DNA from: Apostichopus japonicus
Lineage: Eukaryota; Echinodermata; Holothuroidea; Aspidochirotida; Stichopodidae
Length of the DNA: 64,000 nt
Assembly (NCBI RefSeq): GCF_037975245.1
Contig: NC_092583.1
Location: forward strand, 7,205,264-7,269,263
Reading direction: 5' to 3'
A program made the position numbers and the translations under genes. Below the pieces are notes generated by a model. It was not told the origin of the DNA. It was given only the letters and a program-made list of their open reading frames with translations, and searched no databases. Shown here piece by piece: positions 12,089 to 25,400 of the stretch (position 1 is its first letter; each line of letters begins with the position of its first letter).

Positions 12089-12262
12089 TATGACACTGTT
12101 CTTCTTTCTCTTCCCTGTGTCTTGGCGTTTTATTCTGTTCCCTCCTTTTCTCCTTTTCTCTTTCTTCTTTTTCTTTTCCCTTCCTTCCTCTCATTCCTCC
12201 TCTTTTTTCCCGCGTCTTTCTTCCCTTTTTTCTTCTCTCTTTTTGTCTCTCCTCTTTTCTTA
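12089..12262. repeat. Polypyrimidine tract followed by transposon-like end
   Basis: About 170 bp of almost pure C/T are followed by a GGGGGCGCGCCCCC palindrome and CCACTGGATACGCGCCTG. That last string resembles the right end of the G-rich hAT-like elements. No left end was found. A TATA-like TATAAAAA lies at 12352-12359, about 320 bp before the next gene. Confidence 0.5.
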
Positions 12263-12675
12263 CCCGGGGGCGCGCCCCCAACGCCCCACTGGATACGCGC
12301 CTGATTACTCAGTGCGTCGCTCTCTTACCAAAGGTAATTGTTAATGCACTGTATAAAAAGACATCAGTGAAAAATCATGATCGCATAAGGAATATTCTCG
12401 TAATGCTGTTACTGTTTCCAAGGTGATAATATCGATGCAATGTTTATATATGGCGATGTACACGTGAACGCGTACGCGCACCCACACGGCCAACCATAAA
12501 CGTCTGTTGTTGAAAAGCGTGTGCTCATGGTCTATACATTATTCAAATAAGCGCCTACGTCATAATCATGAACTGATCCGCTGGTTAAGGTCAAGAAAGA
12601 TTGTCAACACATTTCTGTGCTATCGCTTGACTCGGTTCCTCACTGCGTGTCTAAAACTAAAGGATATTCATCAAA

Positions 12676-15600
12676 ATGGGTTGTGTTTCTTCGAAAGTCC
12701 ACTTCGCATCAGTGACTCCATCCGCCCCAAGCGGACGATATGCCAACTTTAAACGGTGGATTGGCCGAAAACGCCGAGCACTGGTGAGTAGAAAAGAAAG
12801 AAAAAAGGTTGTCAAGCCCATCAGCTGTAGTACTTGCAACTACACAGAGCGCGCAATGAGTGAATACTTGACAACTTTTTGTCTGCTTTGGTTCAATCTG
12901 ACTCCGAAGATTCCTCCAGGATCATAACGTACGTCAGACCCTCTTAAATTTATGATACGTATATACTACAGTATATTTTGTTGTAGCATTCATCTGCGTT
13001 TAGCGGCACAGCTGCAATTATACTATGTGCTCTGTTTAGACATCTTACATTATCGTTGGCTGTAGCGACTTCATTCAAGATTTATCAAGCGAGCTCTTAA
13101 AGTATGACAATACCGTACTACCGCGATGTGCCGTTGTGACAAATCGCTGATCGTCATGCTCATTAACTTCAAACCAGCGTGGGTTGAATATGACCAAAAA
13201 TGGCCTGCCATTCAGGCAGAGTGATCGCTGACCAACAGATCAATAGTTTTAATGCATATATAGGTTACATCTTAGTGGCACCCCTGACCCTCCCCCCTCG
13301 CTCTAACATTTATCACACCCTGGGCCTCCCGCCCACAACCATATTATGAAAGAAGACGGAATTCTGTTAAGATCTGTTTATGTTCTGTTTATGCACCAAC
13401 AGCTCAAACCAACCGTGCGCCTGACCCGTGTTCAGCCCTTCAAAGCATCTGCAGAGACTGGGTGCCGAAGCCCTACCAGTACCTCATCATGCTCTATCAA
13501 CCTCTCGGACCACCTAGGAGAGGAATGCCGTGCCAAGACACCTGGTAAATTTATATTAAACGTTTTAATTTCTATTTTACAAAGTAAAAACATTTTAATC
13601 AGACGGTACAGTAACGTGTTAAGAAGCAAAGAGTTATAAGTGAAAAATGGTCTCATCGTGAAACAGTGTGAAACAAAAGTCTGCTGTCTGCTATGACAAT
13701 CTTACAAATGTATTCCAGAGTGTAAAAAATCAAGTGTTTTGTAAGTTCATGTTCCCGATGATATATGTGCTTGCACTTTATTTCACGTGATGGTAGAGAG
13801 AAATAATTTGACTGGCTTCCTAACTAAGATCCATAATACTTGATTTCGACTCACACGAAAGTTTGCAAATGTTGAGGATTGTTTAGCTATATAAGATTCC
13901 CTCCAGAAATTGCCAATCGTAACGAAAAGATTTGTATTGTAAGTGCTAAAGTTTCCATTATCCTTTCTGCGTTTCTCTCATACAGCATTTCAAACTGGTA
14001 ATGCCCGATGTGATACCCGCATAATCCGCCGCGGTCACCCTGAAAATCCAGTAGATCAAGACTGCGCATGCGCCCCCAACTCCCGAGGATTGGCCAGAAC
14101 TTCTTGCAATCATCACAGAGATAACATCCAACTTCTCCGAGATATCATGACTTTGAGTGGGAATGCCGTCGGTGCAGAAGAGGCTGAACACCTGCTTGAT
14201 CAGATAAAGACACAAGTCGAGGGGATGCTCTCATCGAAACTGGAGCAAAGGAAGGACAAAGAGGCTGAGGAGGAGGAGGAGGCTGGGGAGGAGATGGACT
14301 TGGAAGGTATCCTCAAGATTGAGGTAGGTCTTAATTCATTTCTGTTTACTGTGACAGAGGGCGCCCCATTCATCCCCAGTAATAAAATGTTTCGTATTGT
14401 TACGTATTCCTGTCAGCATGAGGATAGATAGGTAGCTGTTACAGAACATATGTTACTGCACTATTACATCGTGAATTATAGTGTAGTCTGGTTCAGCGTT
14501 GCCATGTTTTGAAGAGTGAAAAACTTGATTAAGTAGGACTCGCTACCAACTATCTGGATATACTTCACCTGTCAGAGAGTGTGATTTCCTGTCTTTCCTG
14601 ACGGGTTTTTGGCTAGAGTCCCATTCTATCGGATAATTCTCTTCTGTCACAGAGCATGACACCTGCACCAACTACTCCCGCCCCGACCCCACTTTCTGGA
14701 ACAAAGAGTCGGTTCCAGGAGATAAAGGATGTTTGTCGTGAAATCTTTCAAGAGGATGAGGAACCGGACAATGAAGAGTGGCAGGAGGAGGTAATCGACA
14801 TCGACGAAACCGCTGAGATGTCCGAAGAGGAGATGGATGACGGAGAGGAGCCGAAATACGCCAACTCGACGGAGGAGTTGGAGGCAACCATCAATGCAAT
14901 CTTCAACAGATGGAACCTGTCGATGCCAGATGATCAGGGAGAGTTTGCCAAGATCGACGAGACTATCAGATCGTCCATCAGTAGAGCCGCATCTGCTCGT
15001 CCGGTAAGATAAATAGGATTTAAAGTTAGAGGGAAGCAGCTATATGGGTTAGGCAGGGGGCCTGGTGAGGGGTCATTCCTCGTCTCTTTGAAAATAGGCA
15101 ACAATATTCGTAAAGTTAATGAAACTGTCGGCATTCATTCCATATATTCCAGTCTGAAAGGAAGAGTTTTGTCTTGCCCCCACCCCCCTCTAACCCTCAC
15201 TATCCCGATCGAGTTCCTGTTAAAGAAGTTACTGAAGACTGACAATTGTAATCGTAGAATAGAATGTTCGCCCTTAAAATATCATAATGAAGTAACGATT
15301 TTCTTAAATGCTGTAGTTACTTCAACATTTCTTTATTTGCTTATGTAGTTGTTTTTGTTGCATAGTTTCATACCCTGCTCACCTACCCCCCCCCCCCCCG
15401 CCCTCATCTTCTCTCTGAAATTATATTCCACCTTGAACGATTCATTAAAGTTTATTTCATTAATTTATGAACATCTCGAATAATTAGGAAAAAAAAATGA
15501 CACGAGTTTGATTAACAAATTAATCAAAAGTTGGAATTTGGAATGAGTTTGATTTTATTTCTGTTTAAACCACATTTAATATTTCTTCTCTAACACAGAA

Positions 15601-15778
15601 AAGGGCGGCAGTTAGACAAGTAACTTCACAAGTCTTAGAGCCTCCCACAACTACAGAAGCAGCCAGTAAACCTTCACAAGAAAAGCTTGAACGACCAAGA
15701 GCAGCCAGATGGCCACGCACACCTTCCACGAAGTGTGGTCCCGAAAATGAGGGTCCCTCTTCCTTAAATCAATTTTAA
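12676..15778 (+). CDS. Five-exon gene, unrecognised acylated-type protein (372 aa)
   Basis: Exons: 12676-12783, 13403-13544, 13986-14323, 14653-15003, 15599-15778. All introns are GT-AG, phases agree (0,1,0,0) and the total is 373 codons with the stop. The start MGCVSSK follows the N-myristoylation rule (Gly2, Ser6), with Cys3 available for palmitoylation, and a basic patch (FKRWIGRKRRAL) follows. This predicts membrane anchoring. The middle is Cys/Ser-rich, with an acidic run of glutamates at the end of exon 3. Exon 4 is acidic and probably helical (STEELEATINAIFNRW). Exon 5 is basic and ends SSLNQF. I recognise no domain and propose no function. The consistent phases and splice sites argue it is real. 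Low-complexity composition is the main doubt. Confidence 0.72.
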
Positions 15779-16779
15779 TATTTTTCTTTGACCCTCTATT
15801 TGAAAGACCGGAAGTGTAGACGAGACCTAGATTATAGGAATATTAGTGGACATAGATGACGTCATGTACTCAGCAGTTTTTGTGTATTGTTCTTTAGACA
15901 ATGGTTTGTCTGTGGTTTTCGTCTTTGTGTGTTTTATTGTTTGTTTGTGAGTATTAAGTAGTATAAGGTTTTATGTATATAAGGTAAAGTATTATTAAGT
16001 AACATGCGAACACCAAACTATGTAACAACTTTTTTTAATTTTTTTTTATTGAAAGCAACAGAGGCCTTTTTTTTTTAACCTTCTTCCAGGACAAGTATTA
16101 ACATTTTTTTCCTAAGAACAACTTTTTTTTGTATTACAGCCTTTTTGTAAATACACTTATACATTACACACTTTCACACTTTAATATTATAAGTAAGGAT
16201 AAGTATTTACAAATATTTGTTGATTAAGTATTTGTTTGTTTGTATGCATATTTGTTTGTCTTGGAAACTGTTAGGTCAAGTGACTAGTGTAGGTCCAGGT
16301 ATTTAAGAGGAGAGTGGTCTTGTCGAAACTTCCCGGTCTGGATATAGAGGGTCAATTAGGGTTAAATGATGAAGAAAATGAAAGCAAAAATTCAAACTCG
16401 AATCGAGAGCTGTTATAAACAAGGAAAATTTGTATTGTTATTCCAAAATTTGTAAATATATAGATCATAAATGCATCATCAAACGTTTTGGGTGGATTGT
16501 AATTTTTGTACTAAAGTATAGAGTTTGTTACGTATTTATGACTTTAATTAAGAATCATAGTCCACTTCCCATCAGCGATTTTCAAGTTATTACAGTGCAA
16601 TATTCCAAAAGAAACAATCATCTCAACAACCTAGTCATTCATTTTACTGAAAAGAACACCCCATCCATATCCTCCCCTTCTCCCCCTGTATACTGCCGTC
16701 CGCCATGAACATCTACAGAGTTTGGAAGCAAAACAGGGAGGGGTGTCACTAAGGTTCGACGACTGGGGGGTGCTAGTAT
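15779..16779. other. Downstream of the 12.7-15.8 kb gene, no further gene seen
   Basis: T-rich sequence that probably includes that gene's 3' UTR. No clear AATAAA was noticed and no other coding sequence is supported. Confidence 0.35.
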
Positions 16780-17600
16780 TTTCGTCTGACAAAATGATCT
16801 CGAAAAGTCTCCAATTTCCCATAAATTTCGAGATGAAAATTACAAAAATTTAAGATGAAGTGTTGTTATGTCTGGTTAATACATCGATAGTTAGCAATTA
16901 AACGTCAAAACCTCGAGAGAAAAACGAAGCCGCAAAACATCGCGAAATGTAGAGATAAAACTTAAAATAGCGAGCTAACATTAATTGCGCCAACAATATT
17001 GAAATTTGGGTTTAAAACATCAATATTTTGCAATAAATTGTTAGAATATCAATTTAATCTCTAACTGTCGATGTCTTAAACAGACATGTGGAACGTGCCT
17101 CCTCTCCCTCCCATTTCTCAAACTTCCTTCCAATACCTAGACACCCTCCCCATAAAATTCGAAATCGTAACAGAGGGTATAGCCAATATGGTGTCATGAA
17201 AAGTCATATCAATCGAAGCGTCATTTACGCACCTGCAGTGATGACATCATTATATTCACTTGTGGAACCAAACTTGGGATAAGATAAGCATCTCCTCGGA
17301 TTGTGATGAATTGAAGTAATACGTAGAAAGTAAGGGATAAAATCGATAATTTTCGAGATGAAATTCAAATTTTCTGAATTTATCTGAAACGTCGTAGATT
17401 CGATAGAAAGCTATACAATGACGTGACACAGCTAAACAGTCAAATAACTAAGACAAAATTGCAAAATATTGAGATAAATCTTGAAACGTGTAGAGAAAAC
17501 ATCAAAATTTTGGGATAAATTGTCAAAATGTTGAGATGAAACGTCGTCATTTCGAGATGTAATCTACAAAATTACAAACGCTTCTTTGGAACGGCCTCAA
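16780..17600. repeat. Degenerate array of about 21-bp units
   Basis: Many variants of (G/C)AAAATTTTGAGATAAA follow one another, clearest at 17450-17575: ATTGAGATAAAT, TGTAGAGAAAAC, TTTGGGATAAAT, GTTGAGATGAAA, TTCGAGATGTAA. A related short stretch (CGAGAAAA, GTGAGAAAA) lies near 46250-46310. Origin unknown. Confidence 0.5.
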
Positions 17601-17753
17601 ACCAGTTGTCAGACTTTCTACGTCACTGTTTTATTCTTCTGGCTACATGAAAACTGATCTGACGTGTTCAAATACAAAATCAAAATGTAGATTTTTTAAA
17701 TATACAATGTGTTCACATTTCAATATCACAAAATGTGCATGGTCAAGTGTGAG

Positions 17754-18069
17754 CAGGGGCGCAATCACCATGTTTGTACTTGGATGGTGAGTGGGTAAGG
17801 TGATATTTTGTTCAAGGAAGTGGTCTAAGGAGATAAATCTTTGTAAAGTACAAAACGGTGCTATATTTGAAACTTTGGAAAAAGAAAATAATTTCAAACT
17901 GTTTAGGCTGTTCCACAGATACATGTTGTATATTCATGTATTGTACACAATAGGTTTGTGATATTCTGTCCACTGTTGTGTGTGTGTTGGGGGAGGTGAA
18001 TCCCCATTAATTGTTGAGACCAGCCTCCCCTCCACCCCCCACCCCAACCAGAATGTGGTTGCGCCACTG
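17754..18069. mobile_element. Non-autonomous hAT-like element, older copy
   Basis: Left end CAGGGGCGCAATCACCAT; right end, reverse-complemented, CAGTGGCGCAACCACATT. The flanks (AGTGTGAG and GTGGGACT) no longer match well, so any target duplication has decayed. No coding potential. Confidence 0.6.
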
Positions 18070-18770
18070 GGTGGGACTAAAATCTGCCACACAACTATGT
18101 CAGGCAGAAAACGCTTAATATACATATATCTTAGATAAAAACTGTCGGGTTTCCCGATAAGTTTGGATAAACACAATCTGACTGCTGATATAGAACTTGA
18201 TCTATCGCACATAGTAAGATTATGGCTGGAGGTCGCAGATATGATATGTACAGTCCTAAGAATTGCCGTATAGATGAAATTATTGTCATTAGTTTCGTAA
18301 TCGTATCAGCAATTTGCTCTACGGTATCAGTTCTTCCAGACAATCGGGCAACCATGAATCCACAGCTTAGATGGATCTCCGCACTGATATACATGACAAT
18401 TATTATTTTTTTAACAAACAACAGGATATGACAGACAACCTTTGAGGTACAAACCCTATGAAAGTAATTTCGGGGAAGGGAGAAGCTTCTCTTCTCACCC
18501 CCCCCGAAAGTGACGCTTTTCGACACAGGTACGGCGACAAACTCTCTTTGTATGGAGACCGTAAAAGATAAGCACTCAACTTAACACAGTCTCTCATACT
18601 GTCAACATACATAAACATTTACCAAAGACGACACCGCCCGATCATTGATCTGAGAGTGATTAATAAGGCTAAAGGTCACAAACAGTTTGGATCTAAGATG
18701 TCATCAGATGTTCGAAATCGTGAAGGTGACATAGAGAAAAACTACCATTGGGAACCCTACCATCCCCACC

Positions 18771-19403
18771 CAGGGGCGTAGCGAAGGGGTTTTCGTTGAG
18801 GGGTGTGGAGAATTTGATTTGCCGACTGATCTGGAATTGATGACTGAAATGGGGGAGGGGTCTAAGGGGAGGGGGTGTCGCCCTCCCCTTTGGAAATTTT
18901 TTAGTTTTGAAACGTCGTTAGATGCAATCTGGTGCATATTTTAAGTCAAATTTGATTTGCCGACGGATCTGGAAGTGGTGACTGAAATGGGGGAGGGGTC
19001 TAAGGGTAGGGGGTCTACCCCTCCCCTTTGGAAAATTTTTCGTTTTGAAACGTCGTTAGATGCAATCTGGTGCATATTTTAAGTCAAATTTGATTTGCCG
19101 ACGGATCTGGAAGTGGTGACTGAAATGGTGGAGGGGTCTAAGGGTAGGGGGTCTACCCCTCCCCTTTGGAAAATTTTTAGGTTTGAAACGTCCTTAGATG
19201 CAATCTGGTGCATATTTTAAGTCAAATTTGGCACGGAAGAAGCTCCCGTTCTCCTTTTCTCTATTCAGCTTCCCTTCTTTCTTCCCCTTCCGCTCTCTTC
19301 ACCTTTTCTCCTTTTGCCGACAGACCCAAAATTTGCCGACGGCGGCCAAATTATTGGGGGGGGGGTGTGACACCCCCCACACCCCCCGCTCGCTACGCCC
19401 CTG
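18771..19403. mobile_element. hAT-like MITE with perfect 8-bp target duplication
   Basis: Ends are CAGGGGCGTAGCG and its exact complement. TCCCCACC is duplicated at 18763-18770 and 19404-19411. The 8-bp duplication with CAGGGGCG ends is diagnostic of hAT. Inside are three tandem 138-bp units, then a truncated fourth. No transposase is present. Confidence 0.92.
18813..19226. repeat. 138-bp unit in three tandem copies
   Basis: Units start TTTGATTTGCCGAC at 18813, 18951 and 19089. TTTG recurs in phase at 19227, where the sequence diverges. Each unit holds a GGGGAGGGGTCTAAGG..CCCTCCCCTTT hairpin-like segment also found in the elements at 50.3 kb and 62.1 kb. Confidence 0.9.
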
Positions 19404-19411
19404 TCCCCACC

Positions 19412-20237
19412 CAAAAGAAAAATGGCAAGTAGGCAATCCATGGAGTTACACATCTCATCCCAAATTTGGGTTTCAAATGAGTAACATGATGTCATCACTG
19501 CAAGCGCTTAGCCAGCATTCGTGGTGCGAGGTGGCCAAAGTTTTGTCCCCATTTGAAGGGTCAGAAAATTAAGGATAATTAACACTTTAATTTATGTGAC
19601 TTTTCATGTCACTATATAGGCTCTACCCTCTGTTACAATTTGAATGTTAGGGGGAGGGGTCTAAGTTTCCTCATTTTTGAGAAGTATCTTTCGTTTAGGG
19701 GGACTTTGTTTCAAAATGGTGCAATATGTTTCCATAATTGTATCTACATTTGTGTACTACAACTTTACATTTGCCAGTGTATACAATTTAATTCGTAGAA
19801 AGTTTGCGACAGGGGATGGAATGAGGCACATTCACCCATGCCCCCAGTGACAACGGCCCTGTGTACGTTAACGAAAATATTTAAACAATAATAATACGTG
19901 TGGGTATGTGCGCGCAGGTATCTCATATCTCAATATTATATTGACCCAAATGGAGATGTTTTGTTTCTATTAAAGACGGCAATCAAGGAACTTTGATTAA
20001 AGTGTCAATAACTGAATCTTAGTTAATTCGTTCAGAGAAATCTCTTTCTTTATTAGTATTGCTAATGAGGACAACTTAGTGAGATGTAGATCACACCTTG
20101 CTATAAAGAAAAATAGCTTAACCAGTATCATATGATATGGCTATTTATTTTTCTTGTGGCATTTTTTTATTTTTTATTGCCGTCCACTTTTCGTCCTCGA
20201 AAATTTCTTGGGGTTTTCCCTGCACCCCTCCCCCACC
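19412..20237. other. Intergenic, no gene seen
   Basis: No coding evidence. A GGGGGAGGGGTCTAAG fragment near 19650 is a relic of the hAT-like family. Confidence 0.35.
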
Positions 20238-20254
20238 CCATCTGGCTACGCCAC
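20238..20254. mobile_element. Solitary right end of an hAT-like element
   Basis: CTGGCTACGCCACTG reverse-complements to CAGTGGCGTAGCCAG, a canonical family terminus. No matching left end was found, so this is a truncated copy. Confidence 0.4.
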
Positions 20255-20812
20255 TGAATCACTGCGTGTACACATTGTTATAACAAGTTTGAATTATATG
20301 AGCAATCTTGTTTGGAGTTTACGGGGGGGGGGGGCTCTGTTGAATATTGAGGTATGTTGATCTCAACACAAACATACTGTGACTGTCGACTGTCATATAC
20401 ACATCGGTGAATGTCATCAATGTATCGGACTGAGATAATTCATCTTTGTTAAACACAGAATTGTATCACTAAAGAACAGGTTTATTGAGTTGGCTTGTAA
20501 CTTTGTGTAATAGTTTTCTGTAGATGACTCAGTGTTGTGAGCAGACGCAGGAGACCACCTCACCTCTAATCGTCAGAAACAAAGTATTTATTAGCATGCC
20601 ATTGCGTTTACAGCTACTTATATAGACCTAGTATAGTCTGAATATGCCTCAGAATAAACCATTTGAAGTTTAAATAATTGTTTTTTCAAGGATCCCCCTC
20701 CTCCCTTAATGATCCAAGATAAAACACCTGCTTTATGAAATCCTTGATTCACATCTCTTCCTTACATAACATTTCGTGCCCCTACCTAAATCATTCATTC
20801 TGTTCCCACAAA

Positions 20813-20935
20813 GGTACATACGTACGGAAGGGTTGTGATTTTCCTCAAAAAGGGTCATGAACGAATAGGTCTGCCAGAGCAAAAGCTATAATCAAGATCT
20901 TCATGAGAACCGTATGATCTCTGTACTTAAATGAG
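20813..20935. repeat. Dispersed repeat, copy 1 (other copy 61961-62091)
   Basis: GTACGGAAGGGTTGTGATTTTCCTCAAAAAGGGTCATG..CTTAAATGAG aligns almost base for base with 61978-62091 in the same orientation. Family unknown. Confidence 0.75.
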
Positions 20936-21585
20936 TATTGAGAGGTCTGTTGTAATGTATTTTGAATATGTTGCCTCCACTTTATCCAGAGATACATTTG
21001 GCATTGGCATAGTCCCCCTCCCATCACCCTCAAACTTACAGGTAGTAACAACTCTATATGCATAATCAATGATTACTGAGATTGTATCTGTATTGCCAAT
21101 GAAATAAAGTGAATATTTACATTTTTTTGAAAGCCAGATAGTTCATCAGCTCTCAGCTTTTTTTGAAGTTTTGTATACTTCTATACATACATGATAAAGA
21201 TACTATGAAGAAAACAGAAACATTTTCAGCTCAATTACCATAATGACATTCATTATGTTAATGACAGATGCATCCACAACTTACTATGATCAAATTTAAC
21301 AAATTCTTATCTTTCCTAAAAAAAAAGGCTTTGAGGATGTGGTTTGACCAGGGGAAGCAGTAATTATCTAAGAATTGATTAAGCCACCCGAATATACCTT
21401 TATCAAGTAGCCTATCTTGATGGCAATTACTGAAAATCATCTTTAAGTAATAGGTTGATGTAGTTGGGTCACTGGGGCACATGCCCACAACTATTTTCTA
21501 ATATAGCAAATGTGCACTACTGGCAAATAAAATGTACCCCTTTGATGAAGAACTGTCTTTTGGATATCTTTGTTAATTTTAAAAT

Positions 21586-22152
21586 TTTATTTTAATTATT
21601 CACGTGCACCATAATATTATTGATAGCTTACTAACACATCATATATATTTAAGTGATATGGCCGGTGTGTATCGGTTTTTAGCATAACGAGTGGTATTTG
21701 TGGAATGAGAAAGTGCCACTTTGAAGTTGTGTCCCACACTTTTTGGAAGCTTCCTACCCCCCTTGCTCACAATAGGGAAGCTATACATCCATATTATCAG
21801 GTTTGGGCCACATACACGCAAACACACATGCTGAAATGACTGCATATGTTACTGTAATTGTTTGCCTATTAAAGGCAAGTATACCAACATGGACTTAGTC
21901 ACATAGAGTATATACATATATAACATTGTTAGACAAGGGAAGAGAATATTTCATGTAACTCCTACAGGTGTAATTACACTTATAGTCCTGTGTTTATAAG
22001 CTCCAACTGTAAAAAATAGTTTGTACAAAATGTCTCACCGACTTCCTCACCACCTCTCAAGTGAACATATTCCTGGGTACAGCACCACAGGTGATATGAT
22101 GTTCGTATTCATCATTATTTGGTTACAATAAACCACATTATGAATTCAGTCA
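21586..22152 (-). other. Probable 3' UTR of the large ZU5/DED gene
   Basis: Sequence after the stop codon at 22153. The first canonical AATAAA seen on the minus strand is at 21586-21591, about 565 nt downstream. None lies close to the stop. Confidence 0.4.
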
Positions 22153-22454
22153 TTATTCTGGGCACATTGTTGCTTGAACTACAGGATTTTTACTTCTGAA
22201 TTCTCTGACAAGTTTTGCACATTCTTCATTTCCTTGTTCTGTTAGGGCATTTTCCAATTTTGTGATGTTTGTAGGAGATATCAGTGAATTCTTTGTCAGC
22301 TTCTCCAACAAAAGAGTTCCCGGTGTTTTGTGCTTCTTGATATCAGTAATTTCTTCATCAGGAAGTTGGAAAATATTTGCCAGCAGGGTAGATTGGTCTA
22401 CATCAAGATGTTCTGATAAGTTCTGCTTTAGCTGATCAAAAGATTTGATGATGG
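22153..22454 (-). CDS. Exon 20: DED-like death-fold domain 4 and stop
   Basis: DQLKQNLSEHLDVDQSTLL, FQLPDEEITDIKKHKTPGTL, ISPTNITKLENALTEQGNEE, then the C-terminus and TAA at 22153-22155. The length (302) and phase parallel exon 13 (317). The pattern favours a DED; a death domain is the alternative. Confidence 0.75.
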
Positions 22455-25400
22455 CTGTGAGGTTGAAAGAAAAGGAAATTGGAAATACGTTAAATACATT
22501 ACTCTACATACAGTAAATTCAACAGAACCTGTTTCATGCAAATAATATTCAGAATTGTGAGACAACAGTGATGTGTTTCTTACACACACTGGAGTTTTCA
22601 ATGATACTAAACATAAAATCTGATTGAACTCCAGAATGTGTAATTTCAAACAGGTGGTTGAATTTCATTACATTTTATTTTTCACTGCAGTGAGAAATTC
22701 AATACAGTATATATTATATATTGCTATGGTGTCAAAACTGATGTTTCCTTAATATCAAATATTGCAAATAGCTGATAGTTAGTCCCCCAGTTGGCATGGT
22801 AATTGCAGCCAGGACTCCTCTGTGCAAAGTAGGATTAGGTGCACTTATCTGATGTGTAAGGAATTGTAGGCAGTATGTTAAATGTTGATGTATGAAAAGT
22901 AAGATTACATATACACATCTCATATGAAAGGACTGTAAAGCATCAAACATAAACACTTGATATACACAGGCCTACATAAGTTAACATGGCATTACATTTT
23001 AATCATGTAATTAATTACTCACATTCAGGAAGGATGAGCTGGAATGGAGATGTGATTTGGTCAATATGTAGTAATTTGTCAATCTGTGAAAAGGAAATGA
23101 AGAGGAAAGCTTGATGATTCTCCTAGAAACTTAGTTTGTGAATATCTCATCTCTATCACATGACAGTTTGTATCAAAATGTGGTTTAAGTGACAATGTTA
23201 AGATATGTTAATTAGTAATTACTGTTTAGGATATTTTGTATGTATTACATTTGTGACATGAAGACAGCTTGTCATAAAGATATTTGCTTTGTTGAAAATT
23301 GTAACATATTTCAAACTTGTCTTATGGAAGACAGTTCAATAATTTAGGCAAACAAAAAATGACTTCATTAGAGAATGTAAAAATGGTAAACAAATAAAGA
23401 AAAGGTAAATATAAAAGGAGTCTCAGTAGCTTAGATAAATCCAAAGTGACACATTAAACTCCATGTATTCAAATATTCTTTGTGTTAATTTAAACGGAAA
23501 ATCAAGTTACCTGCAACTGAATATTAAGCTGGAATAGATTCTTCACTGACATCCCATATCTTGCTTCTATTTTCAGATTGACAGTATCTTTGAGCCCTTT
23601 ATTCTGAAGACGGAATTCTAGCTTTTGTCTGTTCTTCAACCATAGGGTTACCATAGCAACATCCTTGAAGAGAAAAAATCAAGTGATGATTATTAATTTA
23701 TCAAACTTTTGAGAGCCTTTAACATGGTGGTCAATTTGTTAGGGCACCAGGCTTGCAATTTAAAGAATGTAGGTCGCAGTACTGGTAGACTGGATAGTTA
23801 TGATCTGGCCTTGGGCAAGGGAATTAACCTCAACTGCCTGTCTTCATCCAGGTGTCCATATTGGAAAATGCAAAGTAATTTGTAAATATAACTGTGAGCT
23901 TTACTTTGACCACCCCCAATGTCCCCCAGTGGACACATATATGGTAAACTGAAGTACTTTAAGACCACTTAATGGAATTATGCATATTGAGATTTATGGC
24001 TGTTGTAAAGTCATTTGCCATGGCTTTGGCCTTCAGGCAAGACTATAAACTATCAACTTCATATTCTTTTCAGCTCTTAAGGTTTGAACAGAATGATTAT
24101 TCGTATTAGCATCAAAATAAAAATAAACAAGGGACTATAACATTTACAAACATTACAAAGTAGTTATATAATCAATACCTGGACAGTTAATGAGGATGGA
24201 ATAAAGGACTAGTCAAGAATGAAATCAACTGCATAGAAAACTGCAGCTGGGACCATCTGACCCCTTTTTATTAATTGAATATCATAGGAATTACAAAAGG
24301 AGGCAATTTTAAAATTAGATAATGTTTATTTAAATAACAACATATGCTTACACCATATACACACCAGTCAACAGATGCATATAAATATACTTCCAACAAA
24401 TGCAAATTACCCTTGGAACAGGAATTTTCTGCATTCTGTACATGTTGCCAACAAATAAGTAAGAATATTTAGCAAATATTACTAACCACTTTTCTAGGAT
24501 GTGGGTTACACTGTGATGTACTGGAGTTAGTGCTAACATGTAAAGTTGAAGCCATAGATTTGAGTTGAACAGACACAGGATCATGAATTATGGTTCCCTT
24601 TTGCTGGTAGATTTCTTCATTGATAAGACTCTATTAATATAAAAAATGAAACAATTTAATATGATATTATTATTATTATTCATGTAAATTTTAATATTAA
24701 CATCAATTCACACACTGCTTAATTGTCCTATGTATGATCAGGAAGCAATAACTTCTCCCCGGTATGACCCTCTTTTGGGTGGCCATTGTTTGATAAATAA
24801 AGGAGATGATTATAAATATCGATTACATAGAGTGTCTGATAGGATGCATTATCAAAGACCATTAATAGTCTGACAGCCTATGTTCTGAAATATAAATCTT
24901 CACTGTCTAATCTTGGACACCTGGTCAAGGTGTGTTTACAAATGTGTCTGTAATTGTAAAAGTGACTTGTTGTCGGTTGTCAATGATCACCAGCAATAAA
25001 TTATTGAACATTCAATTTTGTTCTAGGACATCTGATCAGTGTGGTTTGACCACTGCAAAGTTATAATTTTCACCAATTAATGACCACAGATAGCCTTAAC
25101 CAGCTTATCTCACTTGACCCGTCCTTTAACGTTTTCATAACTATTTGACTGTCGGAGAAGTTTGAGCCCAGTAGGGCATCAAGCTAGAACTTTATCATTT
25201 CCATCGCTAAAGAGCCTTGGTTAACAATGTATCAACTCTGTACAATTTTGTGTATGAACCATGTGCCATTCAGAAAGGCAGACAACTGAAATCTATGAAA
25301 CAATTAAAAATACCACTTCAGCTGATAAAATATGCTACTTACTTCATGTTCTAGTGTGTCATCGTTATGAAACCAAAGATGGATTGTCAATTGATCCCCC

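Noticed and set aside
12060-12344. ORFs on both strands across the CT tract
   Set aside because: Low-complexity polypyrimidine DNA with no splice or domain support.
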